Of a DNA stretch of 64,000 bases, positions 46,176 to 58,469 are shown piece by piece. Source of the stretch: Nereocystis luetkeana (taxonomy: Eukaryota > Sar > Phaeophyceae > Laminariales > Laminariaceae); NCBI GenBank assembly GCA_031213475.1, contig JARUPZ010000010.1, positions 4,341,298 to 4,405,297 on the forward strand, read 5' to 3'. Each line of letters begins with the position of its first letter. Position 1 is the first letter of the stretch. The notes under the pieces are model-generated. The model was not told where the DNA came from. It was given only the letters and a program-made list of their open reading frames with translations, and ran no database searches. The position numbers and the translations under genes were made by a program.

Positions 46176-48870
46176 ACTAGTGTTGGATAACGAAACCAAA
46201 AATGTTTTGGGTACGATAAGGCCGAAATAACTTCGATAACGATAACGATAATGATAATGATAATGATAATTATCGTTACCGTCTCGAAAAACCCAAAAAG
46301 TCGATAACGATAACGATAACGATCATGGAGGCAAAAACTTAAACGGCGCACGAAGCCCTCAAAACACGCCAGCCCATTTAACCTTTTGTTGCTGTCGTGT
46401 GATCCACACGAGGCCCTGGATGATTCGCGTCACAAGCCTCAAAACGTCTCTACCATGAGTTGCATAGATCCTCTGCTCTGCGGCGAACGCGGTGATGGGT
46501 GCCGTGTTATCATACCATTCACCAGGTTTTATGTGCGCTTATGCCTAACGGTTTCGTCACGCACTCATTACGTACGAGCGTCGCCAGCCTAGGTGCTGCC
46601 AAAGTGGTAGATTGGCCTCGCCCCGCTCAATACTACCTCGAATGTAGTACTTTTGGGGTGCGTTTTTATCACGGTGTTGATCATACATTAACCCACAAAA
46701 TGGGAAAGCGAAGTCTCAATAAAAAGTTTGAATTTCAAAGATGCCCTCCAAAAACAATTACAACACACGCATCCTATGGGCACGTTTAGAAAAAAACAAA
46801 AAAAAAGTAAACAAACTTTTGGAAAAGCCCGAAAAAGAAAATCTGGGGCCGATGTTAGGCCAACGTCGGCTTGAGAAAAACTCAGGCCGATCTTTGGTTC
46901 GAGGCGGCGAGATTCCGAGTCCTTGACAGACATCGATCAACAAAACCAACGATTGCGTCATGAATTCTGAACAGAGTGCGCTCGTTAGGGGCTCCGCCGA
47001 CCCACCCTAGGGTCACCGTCTTCACACCATGGCCGGTGTCACGTGGCGGAAGCTGACCAGGCGTATGATAAAAAAAAACAGTTGGCCGCTGGTGTGCACA
47101 AAACAGAAGACAAAACTTCTCCATTCGTCTCGAATGGCAAAAAATAGTTTTTTTTTCAGGTCTGAGGGGATGCCGTAGGACGTCGCCGGCAAGCTCTCGC
47201 CCCCGAGACCATGGATCAACCTGATATCTTCGAGATTGTCATCTATATTCATTGGACTCGACGGGCACCGAGCGGGTGGGCCGTGGGCTAAGTCTATGTT
47301 TAGACCGAGCGTCGATCGTCGCACGAGCTGGTTTCTATCACCGTGTTGACAATTTGCTACCAGAAAAGAGAAATTGCGCCGCTTGCAGCCGTTGGGAAAA
47401 AATAAATAAAAAAGCAAACATTTTTTTATCTTTTTCCCCACATCGGCGGTACGAGGAAATTTTGAAATTTGAGATTTTCGGCTCTTCTTTGAAAGCAAAA
47501 CATTTGAATGAAAAGTTTTTGAGCTTCGCAATAGCATATGTCTCAACCCTTTTTCTTCGTTCGTGAGATATGGCCGATGCAAAGATCCGGGAAAATACAA
47601 AAGCGACCGTATCTCGTCTGAAAAAAGAAAGATTCGCTTTCCGTTTGTCTGCTTTTGTGCAAATACGAGGTTAAATTTTCTGATCGAAACTCGCAAAATT
47701 GAGCGCGCGGGGCAATGCAGAAAAACCAACCGTATATACTTGTTTCACGAAAGTATGGAAATTGTGTTTTGGCAATATCTCTTGATGGGCGACGAACTGG
47801 GCAATGAAACCTATGTCGGCCTTCTCGTAGGGTCTTCAGTTGAGTCTTCATCAATTTTCGCCCTGATCGAGATGAACGATTTTAATACGAATTTCGTGTT
47901 GAAAGATTGGTAGTTTTGAGTTTCCGCCGATATTTCGTCGAGATCGAGTCGAATAATAAATACACCATTTTTGTATGCCCTCTTGTTTAGCACATGCAGC
48001 GTTTTGTCGGAGTTACGAAGTAGTGCCTCCAAGTTTCAAGCCCTAATTCGCAGTGGCTCACGAGGTACGGCCTTCGGCTGGTTTACCATCAATTTTTTGT
48101 CTGGCCCCGCTCGTACACATATGAATTTGATTGAGGTCGAGTACGAAATATCAAATATCGAGCTGTTTTTCTGAGATCCGTTTTTTTAGCCACCAGGTAT
48201 ATATATTATACCTCTCTATGAGGTCTACCAATCGGTGCGTGGATTCCTGTTCACGCCTCACTTTGATCGCCCCCCCCCGTCTCTGCCAGGGATGGCATCG
48301 GCCGTGCTCGCGTCGTGTCCCGGGGAGGCGTGCTGTTCTTGTATTTTTTACAAAAAAGGGGTGTTCCGATGCCAACTGCTCTCTCATCGTTCCGTACACG
48401 CTTCGTATGTATATGATATATAGATACATAGAGTTGGCTACGTTCGATGAAAATCGACGAGCAGTGGGAAATGCTGAACCCTATGCGCGACAAAAAAAAA
48501 TAAAGGCACGTACCGGGGGAGAGAAGAGACAACATCTGTGACCGCGGCTTGTCCAGAAGATCGCTGAGGGTAAAACCTCTTGCGAAAGTAAAAGCGATGA
48601 TTAAAAAAAAAAAAAAACGGTCCAGGTAAAAAAGAGGTAAGAGGTAAGAGATCAGGTAGATCGAAACTATCAACAGCGTTATCTCCATATTCTCCACAAC
48701 GAACAGGTCGGAGGTTAAATAAAAACCACGACAGTTCTTAAGTGTGACATTTTTTTTTCGGGTGTCACTTGTTAGCAGTAATAACAAGATCGTGAACTGC
48801 AAGCAGCGTGCCCTATCCGGCATCGACATCCCTGTGTCTCTTACCAGGTTTTGTATCTCTGCACTACCAT
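46176..48870. repeat. Segmental duplication, copy 1 (pairs with 52385-54062)
   Basis: Order and sequence follow 52385-54062 with moderate divergence: a (CGATAA)n-like start, CGTCTCTACCA, GGTGCTGCCAAAG, TGCAAATACGAGGT, GGCCTTCTCGTAGGGTCTTC, CGCAGTGGCTCACGAG and ATGAGGTCTA phrases. It is longer by an internal insertion at 46708-47529. Confidence 0.8.
46708..47529. mobile_element. Insertion with inverted ends inside duplication copy 1
   Basis: Absent from duplication copy 2. The left end GCGAAGTCTCAATAAAAAGT and the inverted right end GCGAAGCTCAAAAACTTTTC are similar over about 40 bp. It is 822 bp without a transposase frame. No clear target duplication. Confidence 0.5.
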
Positions 48871-48934
48871 CTGATCGCAGTGTATACTACTGTAGTAGTG
48901 TTTGTTCCAACCACACCATCCACATAATGTTATT

Positions 48935-49025
48935 GTTACTTTTATTATTATTATTATTACTATTATTATTATCATTACTATTATTACTATTATTATTATT
49001 ACTATTATTATTATTACTATTATAA
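48935..49025 (+). repeat. (ATT)n/(ACT)n microsatellite
   Basis: TTATTATTACTATTATTATT-type runs. Leucine/isoleucine or asparagine frames here are artefacts. Confidence 0.95.
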
Positions 49026-50040
49026 CGCTGCTTGCCTTCCGACAATATTGCGTTGCATGGGTTTCCTTTTGTTTCCGAGGTTTCTTCTTTCGGGAAAGTT
49101 ATGAGTGATCCATGTTGAAGATCATGCTGCACATTGTCGGATGGCAAAAGAAATAATAATATTATAGCGTAGATGCCATTCCGATACAAACCGAACATCC
49201 TTCTGTAAATTAAATCAGCAGTATCCCTCATGCGCTTCTCTGTCAGCCGTTTAATAATTTCCGACGCCAAGCCGGTCGCCCCGGTGGTTCAAGTGGTTAA
49301 CCTCGAATTCTACATGTTTGAGTCCTGGGTTCGAGCCCCAGGAGGGTCGGACTTTGACTTTATTTGCAAAAATAAAAAAAGGGATTCAATTGTTGAGAGC
49401 GCCTTGCAGCGTGGGTAGGCACAATTCGATGCGAGTCGACGAGGGAAGAAAAAGGCTGAAATCTTCTCGCGATAAAAAATGAAGGTACGTACCGTAGCGG
49501 GAAGGGGGGAGAAGAGCCTGCTATGTGACCCCGGATCTGAGTTACGAGTTGGAAGGAGAGAGAGAAGAAGATGTGCGAAGATAATGAATGGGATGAAAAA
49601 AAAAAAAAAAAAACAAACAAATCCCCACATCATTTCATTTTAGCTACCATTATAGTATTAATAGTGCTTATTCCAATCACACCATCCACATATATTATTA
49701 GTATTATTATTATTGTTATTGTTACGCTGCTTGCCTTCCGACAATATTGCGTGGCATGGGTTTCCTTTTGTTTCCGAGGTTTCTTCTTTCGGGAAAGTTA
49801 TGAGTGATTCATGTTGAAGATCATGCTGCACATTGTCGGATGGCAAAAGAAATAATAATATTATAGCGTGGATGCCATTCCGATACAAACCGAACATCCT
49901 TCTGTAAATCAGCAGTATCCCTCATGCGCTTCTCTGTCAACCGTTTAATAATTTCCATTTCCCACATCATTTCATTTTAGCTACCATTATAGTATTAATA
50001 GGGCTTATTCCAATCACACCATCCACATATATATTATATA
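49020..50040. repeat. Tandem duplication of a ~345-bp unit, first copy split by SINE D
   Basis: CGCTGCTTGCCTTCCGACAA to CCGTTTAATAATTTCC occurs at 49026-49260 and 49727-49957. Each is followed by a CCCACATCATTTCATTTTAG to CACACCATCCACAT segment, delayed in the first copy by SINE D. A third, shortened relative lies at 56270-56430. Within each unit TTGCCTTCCGACAAT and, inverted, TTGCCATCCGACAAT mark a small ~115-bp inverted-repeat element. Confidence 0.8.
49271..49613 (+). mobile_element. tRNA-derived SINE, copy D
   Basis: A full copy from GCCGGTCGCCCCGG to poly(A), inserted into the first 345-bp unit. The second unit (near 49958) is a matching unoccupied site. Confidence 0.9.
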
Positions 50041-50105
50041 GAAGGGACTTCATGGTTCAATGGCTTCAGAAATGACCCATCTGGCCTGAATACTTGACGA
50101 AACTA

Positions 50106-50217
50106 CTAGTGGGGACCATAGTAAATAGGACCAAATATTGTGAGTAAAAATACGGAATGACATAGGTTTTTGTGTTCACCATAGGGGTCCTATTGTTTCC
50201 TATGGTCCCCCGTAGTA
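50106..50217. mobile_element. MITE family 1, copy b
   Basis: TAGTGGGGACCATAGTAAAT at the left and ATGGTCCCCCGTAGTA at the right; the interior matches other copies (GACCAAATATTG). Confidence 0.8.
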
Positions 50218-51173
50218 AACCAAAATCGAGCGTAAACCCCCTTACGAATATGTTGACTTCAATAACTTCCACCCGCCCGTTCCTAACGTCCCTGTGATTT
50301 CCGCCAACCCCTGCACCTACCACCCTAGTACCTGCTACCGGAAGAGACATGCTCTCTCCCCTAAAATTAGTTGTTGAATGACAGTTCGCTGTTCTAGTAA
50401 AAGGCCGGGGGATATTAATACTGCAACGCCCAGAAGGTTCAGTGCGGTGCAGCTGCCCTGTACTGCTTAAGTTCGTACCTAGGAGGGTCTTCCCACACCG
50501 CCCTGCTTCCTCTGGAGCAGTATTCCTTCTCTTCCCCACACCGTGTACCGTGTTACACATACCCATGATGACACCGCTACCCCCCCCATCATCGTAATAT
50601 TGTTATATTTCATCGGTATCCAAAAGTACAAACCCTCAAGGGGAAAAGGGAAAGGGGGCCCAGGACGGATTTCGTCAACGAGAATGATGGCTGCGTTATA
50701 CCAGGTATAGGCGATGAGTACTCACTTCAGTTAATTTCATTTGTTCTTGTTGCTCTCAGCCTGCCATTCTTATTGCCCGTTTTCTTAGTATTATAGGCAT
50801 CCTGAACTAACTGCTGTACTCATACTACTATTCGTGTGTACCATGGTATATGTTAGGATAGCTCAGCTGTTTGCCGCAGTATGTGTATACTAAGGGTACA
50901 ACAAAAAATACAGCATGCCGGTTAATACAACACCAGGCGTAGTTTACCAGAATCGACGTACAGTTTAGACAGGAGACATGGTAAGAAACAAGAAACCTGG
51001 CCTAGGCTGAATTTCTTACTGGAGAAGGGGAAGGGGGGGGCGTTATCCACTAGTTCCAGTAGAATGACTTCCGAATTTCCTATTCTCCTGTCAATATCAG
51101 CCTTCCTTTCTTATGGTTCGTTTTCTTGTTGCGTACATAAACCTGGTACTAAGTACTTCAACCAATACTTCAG
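50218..51173. other. No gene recognised
   Basis: Contains a TACCAGGTA word at 50699 and a minus-strand frame (50066-50566) without features that overlaps the MITE. Confidence 0.35.
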
Positions 51174-51588
51174 CCAAGTAAATTGATGGTGTCATACGCG
51201 TATACCAGGGTATGGTGCTGTTTTGTTGCCGTGTCCTCTATCGCCCTGGGAGGCCTTCGGTCTTTGATCGCTTTATCGTATCGTTATCGTCCATCGAATA
51301 ATCAAAACTACCAAGTAAATTGATGGTGCCATACGCGTATACCAGGGTATGGTGCTGTTTTGTTGCCGTGTCCTCTATCGTCCTGGGAGGCCTTCGGTCT
51401 TTGATCGCTTTATCGTATCGTTATCGTCCATCGAATAATCAAAACTACCAAGTAAATTGATGGTGTCATACGCGTATACCAGGGTATAGTAGTGCTGTTT
51501 CGTTGCCGTGTCCTCTATCGCCCTGGGAGGCCTTCGGTCTTTGATCGCTTTATCGTATCGTTATCGTCCATCGAATAATCAAAACTAC
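51174..51588 (+). repeat. Three near-identical 137-bp tandem units
   Basis: CCAAGTAAATTGATGGTGTC starts units at 51174, 51311 and 51448. Each contains GTATACCAGGGTAT, GCCCTGGGAGGCCTTCGGTC (or TCC variant) and a TTATCG-rich end. The units differ by only a few bases; the third has a 3-bp insertion. Confidence 0.95.
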
Positions 51589-52384
51589 TATCGAAATACC
51601 GAACTTTTTTCGGTTCGGTATATATATTTTTTATCAAACGATATATCGAGTTTTTCGGTACGATATCCAACCCTAAGGACCACCCTTTCGATACTGCTGC
51701 ATGGCTGTCGCTGTCCTTCGTGTGTAGGCTCTTCACCCCCAATTGCATCGTACTTTCTACCCGTTGACATCCAGTAAACCCATTGTCCCGTGTTAGTTCT
51801 TCATGTTACCGAGCAAGATACAGGCTACGTATGTATGTGGTCACAAATACCCATACAGACCTTGGCCCAGCGACAACCAGGCTAATTTTAGATCCCAACC
51901 TCGACCGTCCGGGAAAATTCTCGGACAATCGTATGCCTGGTAGCACGCACGCAAGATTGTAGCCCAACCGACCAAGCAGATTGTCTTGACAACGGGGAGA
52001 GTGCTCTCGCCGAAGAGAATCGGTTGTGTATGGAAAAGGCCTCCATGAAATCTTGCCAAGGCCACCACTTTTTTTGCTATTGTGTGCCCCGCATGGGTTA
52101 GACGACATCGGCTCGGGAATTCGTTGTAGAAGGTGTGGGGTGTGTCATCTTGTCTTCCGTGATTAACGGATAAATAAAGGCGTAACGAGGGGCTGGCGCC
52201 GATCTTGTATCACTTACTCAAGACCTGGTCAAGTTATCCAAGCTTTTAGCTTCTTTGAATAGAGCACTTCACTGGTGGCTGCCAACCATAGTCCCACACA
52301 ATACCGCAGGCGACGCGAGGATATCATTAGAAGTAGTACAATACTCGCACGTATACGAATACGTATCTGATATGATACGAGTTA
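51589..52384. other. Mostly unrecognised; diverged foldback core near 51745-51830
   Basis: On the minus strand near 51745-51830 GATGTCAACGGGTAGAAAG and a CACTGG-less core give a degraded foldback-family fragment. No gene was recognised. Confidence 0.4.
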
Positions 52385-54062
52385 GAGTTCGATATCGAAA
52401 CCAGAAAGTTTTCGGTACGGTAAGGCCAACCTAACTTCGACAACGATAACGAGAATTGTCGTTACCGAACCGGAATATCCAGAAAGTCGGAAACGATAAC
52501 GGTAACGATAAATAATGGAGTCGAAAACCGGAGCACAAAGCCCACAAAACACGCCCGCCCATTTCACTTTTTGTTGCTTTCGCGTGATTCACACGAGACC
52601 CTGGGTAATTAGCGTCTCAAGCCTCACAACGTCTCTACCACGAATTGCATAGATAGGTCCTGCCGCTCTGCAGCGTACACGTCGACGGGTGCCGTGCTAT
52701 CATACCATCTATTCACCAAGTTTTATGTGTGCTCATGCCTAATGTTTTCATCACGCCCACATTACCTACGAGCTGGGCCAGCCAAGGTGCTGCCAAAGCG
52801 GTAGATTGGCCCCGCCCCGCTCTATACTACCTGGTATGTAATACTATTGGGAAGCGCTTCTGTTCACGGTGTTCATCATGCACCAACCCACAAATGAAAA
52901 GCAAGCCCTGTTTGTTGTTCGAGAGATATATGACCGATACAAAAGATCTGGAAAAACACAAAAGCGACTGAAACTCGTCTGGAGAAGAAAAGAGGCTCGT
53001 CTTCCGTTTGTCTGAATATGTGCAAATACGAGGTCAAATTTTCTTATCGAAATTCGCAAAATTGAGCGCAGAAAGAACAGCATTTGTCGTATACTGAAGT
53101 ATACTTGTTTTACGTACTCTACTTATGGTAATTGTGTTTAGCGAATATCTCCTAATGAGTGGCGAACTGGGCAATGAAAGTCATGTCGGCCTTCTCGTAG
53201 GGTCTTCGGCTAAGTATTCGCCAATTTTCGCCCTGGTCGGGATAGACGATTTCAATACAAATTTCGTGTTGAGCAGTTGGTAGTATTAAGTTTACGCCGA
53301 TATCTCGTCGAGATCAAGTCGAGTAATAAACACGTCATTTTCTATATGCTCCTGTTTGGCACATACATGCAGTGTTTTGTGAGAGTTCGTGCTTCCAAAT
53401 TTCAAGTTCTAATTCGCAGTGGCTCACGAGATACGGCCTTCGGATGGTTTACCGATTTTTCGACTGGCCTAGCTCGTACACATACATACGGCTGATTGAG
53501 GTCGGGTGCGAAAGATTGAAAGAGTTTTTTTTAGATCCGTTTTCTGAGTTGTTTAAGATCTACCTGGTAGTTGGCAATGAGGTCTATACCATTCGGTGCG
53601 CTGTTTCATGTTCGCACCTAACAGACAAATCGGAAAAATGGGAATGAGGTCTATACCATTCGGTGCGCTGTTTCATGTTCGCGCCTCGCTTTGCTCGCCC
53701 CTCCCGTTTCTACCAGGGATAGCCACGGCTCGCGTCGTGTCCTAGGGGGGCCTGCTGTTTTTGTATTTTTTTTCAAAAGGGTTGTTCCGATGTCAAATAA
53801 ATGCTGTCTAATCGTTGTGTACATACCAGATATATATGCGTATTGTATATCAGTCTAGGTACAAAGAAATAAGAGATCGCGTAGATCAAGATTTTTCCAT
53901 ACGCTCCACAACAAACAAGTCGGATGTTAAAAACCACGACAGACAGGTATTGAGTGCGCGCTTTTTTTCGGGTGCCATTTATTTGTTAACAGTAATGGGA
54001 AGATCGTCAACTACAAGCAGCGTGCCCTATTTAGCATCAACATTCCTGAGTCTCTTACCAGC
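52385..54062. repeat. Segmental duplication, copy 2
   Basis: Partner of 46176-48870 without the 822-bp insertion. It carries TACCTGGTA words at 52828 and 53561 where copy 1 has related but different sequence. A 40-bp piece (AATGAGGTCTATACCATTCG) is itself repeated at about 53576 and 53644. Confidence 0.8.
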
Positions 54063-54113
54063 ATATATATATTTGTATTTATATATATATATGTATAATA
54101 TATATATATGCAA

Positions 54114-54461
54114 GCCGGTCGCCTCGGTGGTTCAAGTGGTTAACCTCGAATTCTACTTGTGTTTGAGTCCTGGGTTCGAGCCCCAGGTGGGTCGGACATT
54201 TGACTTTATTTGCAAGAATAAAAAAAAAGGAGTCAATTTTGTTGAGAGCGCCTTGCAGCGTGGGTAGGCACAAATCGATGCGAGTCGACGAGGGAAGAAA
54301 AGGCTGAAATATTCTCGCGATAAAAATGAAGGCACGTACCGTAGCGGGAAGGGGGTAGAAGAGCCTGCTATGTGACCCCGGATCTGAGTTACGAGTTGGA
54401 AGGAGAGAGAGAAGAAGATGTGCGAGGATAATAAATGGGATGAGAAAAAAAAAAAAAAAAA
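54114..54461 (+). mobile_element. tRNA-derived SINE, copy E
   Basis: A full-length copy with A box, B box and poly(A), inserted just after a TATATA-rich stretch at the end of duplication copy 2. Confidence 0.9.
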
Positions 54462-55620
54462 CTTCACAGCGCCTATAGCAGGCAAGACATTACCAGAAGA
54501 ACATACTGTAGTAAAAAAAATGCCCTTACTGCTCCAGCTGCGGTGGTACTGGTATAAAACGTCGACACTGCCCTAATATACCTGGTATGTGGCACCGAGT
54601 ACCTTGTTCACATTTGTTATCATTTTATTTGCCAACTGACAGAGTAAGTAGTGATTATTCCAATCACACCATCCATGTATAAAAGGGAATTCATAATTCA
54701 ACGACAGGGATATAATTATCTGTTGCGTTGCTTCGCTGGCGCAACATTTTGATGAACGTATCCGTTTTCCGCAACCGCCGCGGAGGGCCTGGTTGCGCGC
54801 AGCTCAACACGCATTTTCAGGCGCGCAACGTTTTGGGCCGCAGACCCAAAAAAAAATGCTGCGGCTTTGAAACACTGTTTTTCTAATTCCCCCTTGGCCG
54901 CAGTTTATTTTTTTGCTTTGGGCCCTTTTCCCATATATATATCAGTGTTGGCGTTGGCCTATTGTGGCACTTGCAAAAGCACAATACGCGAGGTTATGCG
55001 ATACAGCCCATTGGTAGGCAGAGCCTCCCCCGACTTTTGTCGAAAATACCGATTTAAGGGTAAAAATGCCCGCGTTCTTTTCCTTGAGCCTATATTTGGG
55101 GGAGGGGGCCACTTTTTAGTCCCGGGGGCTAAATTATGCGACAACCCCATTTTTCACTCGTCCCCTGTACAGTAACGCCTGATATTTGTTCTTGCTAACG
55201 AAACTTTATTTAGGATTTCTGACGCCTGCTGGCCGATCGAGCCTGCGTCCAACACAATAAAAGCCCATTTCCGCGTGAACGAGCCAATTTTGAAGATTTC
55301 GAGCCGGCTTTCATACTTGGCATACTCGCACCGAAAAGAAAGCCCGAAAATATGTTTTTTCGGAGCCGAAAAAGCCGGGAAATGTGTTCTGGTATCTGCC
55401 GCGTTTTTTTTTATCCGACTCAAATTAAGTTTCTTTGGGCCGAATCGAGTCCAAAACCGTTTTTTCGAGATTTCAGCGCAGTTCGAAAAACCTGATTTTT
55501 TTTTCAAAGCACGACTACGCGAAACGCAAACAAGCCGGCGGAGGCTCAGCCTGCCAATTAATTGGTGTATATAGTATCTATTAATAGGATGTATCCACCA
55601 ACGTAATGACGGTGCAAATA
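54462..55620. other. No gene recognised
   Basis: Two overlapping frames (54867-55175 plus and 55154-55507 minus, about 100-117 codons) have no recognised domain. A TACCTGGTA word is at 54579. Confidence 0.35.
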
Positions 55621-55725
55621 TTACGGGGGACCATAGTTAATAGGACCAAATATTGTTACTAAAAATGGTTAAATATATAGGTTTTTATGTATACCATAGG
55701 TCCTATTAACTATGGTCCCCCGTAT
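55621..55725. mobile_element. MITE family 1, copy c
   Basis: TTACGGGGGACCATAGTTAA at the left and ACTATGGTCCCCCGTA at the right, with TA on both sides. The element is nearly a perfect palindrome. Confidence 0.9.
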
Positions 55726-56444
55726 TAGTAATCACACTGCCTCCGTCCTTTTCAGTGATCGCACACGCCTTGTACGGTAACACGAGAAAAGACTACGCTG
55801 CAGCAGGCCTGTACTTGCGTGATCGAAGGCTATCGTGGAAGATGTTGCGGAGCCCGAAAAGGGACAGTAGTCCAAGAGACACGTACGTTTTTCACCTGCA
55901 CCCGCGATAGTCTCCAAAATATTACCGGTGTTGTAAAGAGGTTTGAGGAAAGTCTCCAACGGTATGTTCTGTAGGATATAGTATCGTATTTTTCTCTAGG
56001 ATATGTTCTGAGGTATATAACCGGTACCTCGGGCATTCTTGGTGGTCGTCCCGAACTTACCGAAGTGTCGGGCACTGACATTGAGGTCAAACCGAACTTA
56101 CCGAAGTGGCGGGTACCGGTACCGAATTCGTACCGAACCGAAGCGAAGTGTTGGGTAGGGTATTGCGGCCGTACCAAACACTCCGGTAAAGTTCGGTAGG
56201 GTGTTGCGGCCGCATCGACAGGGTAAACACCCACGGTATTTGGCATGTACCTTACTATTAGTATTATGCTTGCCTTCCGACAATAGAGCGTAGATAGATG
56301 CCATTCCAATATAAACCGAATGTCCTTCCGTAAATCAGCAGTATTCCTCCTCATACTCTTCTCTGACAGCCGTTTTCCAATTTCCATTCCCCACATCGTT
56401 TCATCTTAGCTGTTATTATTTATTGACATGGTGCCGGCTAGTTT
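55726..56444. other. No gene; partial relative of the 49-kb repeat at 56270-56430
   Basis: CTTGCCTTCCGACAATAGAG and CGTAAATCAGCAGTATTCCT mark the relative. 56040-56230 has small CCGAACTTACCGAAGTG and GGTAGGGT.TTGCGGCCG duplications, plus two TACCGGTA-like words near 56114. Confidence 0.5.
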
Positions 56445-57110
56445 TTATTAACAGTTGGAGCGTAGGGACAAATTTGCGAAAAACAAGAACAAGAAGACGA
56501 TCGAATGGCATGGATGAGTAGTCACCAGGTTATCGGTCACACACAGGCACATACTGCTGTATCGGCGAAAAAAACACGCCAAAAAATATTTCTGCAGCGA
56601 AACAGACCCAAGTTGTTTTGCGCTTGCTGCGAAACAGACCCCCAAATTGGGTTTTTCGCCTACGGTGAAAAACGAAAAGCACGTTTGATTTGTGGTGCGG
56701 CTTCAACCTGTATTCGCCATTATTACCTGGTGTACTCAAAACGCGCGTCTTACCCGCTCGTGTTATCTTCTTATAGGCAGAGGTGGTACCGGCTATAGCT
56801 GAGAAATTTATGCAATTTTGAAAAAACTAATAGCAGTTGTTAATATTAATAGGACAAAATGAAGGTCAATCAGCGTAGTGACCAGGTCACTCACGAACAG
56901 GCTAATTTCGTAGAGAAACACGCCAAAACCGTTTCGCTTGCGGCAAAAATAATAATTTGTTCGACTACAATACGGCAAAAGAAAAACTCACACTTTGTTT
57001 TCGCCTGAGCCCAAAGAGCTTGTTTTCGCCTGACGCCTAAAAGGGTGCGGCACGCAAAACTCGTGTGCTGGAAGCCGGACCACGCCTACAGCTCGTGGTG
57101 AAAATACCAG
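56445..57110. repeat. Two diverged direct repeats of about 370 bp
   Basis: GTCACCAGGTTATCGGTCAC with AACACGCCAAAAAAT in the first unit matches GTGACCAGGTCACTCACGAA with AACACGCCAAAACCG in the second, in the same order. A shared CAAAACGCGCGT/CAAAACTCGTGT end follows. Confidence 0.45.
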
Positions 57111-57747
57111 AATTTAAGGAACACATGTATGTGCGCCATGCGTTATACAGCTTAGAATGCCGTACATCCGCATATATATATTTTTTTTCGGTCATAAGAA
57201 CATTAGAACTGCTCTCTTGCGTCACCCTCGTCTGCATGTTCCACTACTATATTCCTTATACTAATACATACTCGGTTGTTAACAGGTACATTTGAGCTAT
57301 TACCCCAACTGCAGCACATACAACTGCAATTAATTGGTGGAATAGTTCAAACCAACCCACCAATTACGTATTTCGGCAAGAATCTTCTTACACGCTACGC
57401 TCATGCCACTCCGAAGGGAAAACTTGTATGTATATATATATATATACCCGGCGCGATTGCCCGCGGAATACCGAGAAATGTTGAAAATTAGTCTTTAGCT
57501 GGGATACCGGAAAATACCGGAAAAGAAGTACCAAATCTGGAGTTGCTGCTGGGATACCGGGAAATACCGGGAAAAATGCCGGAGTGGTAGCGGTTTTCGA
57601 GATTCGGTATCTACAAAAATACCGAGATTTCTGTTTTCGGGTTCGGTATCCATAACAACACTGAAATAAGGATAAAAAAGGACGAAGACAACAAATGGGA
57701 TAGAAAAAAAAAACACAAAAAAAGCAATCGTAGTTTATACCTTTCTA
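57111..57747. other. No gene recognised; small GGGATACCGG repeats
   Basis: GGGATACCGGAAAATACCGG and GGGATACCGGGAAATACCGG lie about 50 bp apart near 57500. No coding feature. Confidence 0.4.
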
Positions 57748-57835
57748 TTTATAGGATGATGAATCGGCACGGACACTGGGTGTGCTGGATGTCGACCGGG
57801 TAGAAACAATGGTTTAATGTGACGAGCACAACACA
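57748..57835 (+). mobile_element. Foldback-family core, fragment
   Basis: GAATCGGCACGGACACTGGG, GGATGTCGACCGGGTAGAAA and GGTTTAATGTGA follow the family core. Confidence 0.7.
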
Positions 57836-58469
57836 ACAAGCGGAAGACAGCAGTATCCAAGCTTATGCTCAGTGACGATGTTGCGATCACGGTCAGATCT
57901 GCGTGTTGCGTGTACACGGTTACGGTTTCCAGTTTGTTTACAGCACACTTCAATAGTGTGACGCGCCGCTGAAGAGCTGGAACTCTATTGGGGCGTTGAG
58001 ATCAGGTTGCTGATATAGCATGGGGAGCTGTCACTAACCCGTACAGAACGCCGCTATGTGCCTGCCCAAGCACAATGTCCTGCTGGCACAATTCAAGGCT
58101 GTCAAAAATAGTGCCGATAACGGCACTATTGACGTGTTGATGCCTGGTATAATATCTCCTCAAAAGTTTAGTGCGTGTATGCATTCCTAATTGTCAAATG
58201 TCAATATATCATATACGAATTACAGTGCCCCGTGCTTTTGTTACAAGGTTCCAATAAACATGAATATATCGTTTTTTCAGGGCTGCCGTCTCATTCAGTA
58301 TCAGTAAATTCGCCCTCCTACCTACCCAATAATGTACCATCGTGTGACGTGACTGCTCCTCCCGCTTGGAAGGAGACGACTCCCCTCCGTGAGTCACGAG
58401 CTAAGGCCTACACTCGACATCAAGGCGAAATATTTGGAACATCTACGTACCCTCTCGTTTTTTGTGACC
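57836..58469. other. No gene recognised
   Basis: Short frames only; near 58095-58130 GTGCCGATAACGGCAC is a perfect hairpin-forming inverted repeat. Confidence 0.4.
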
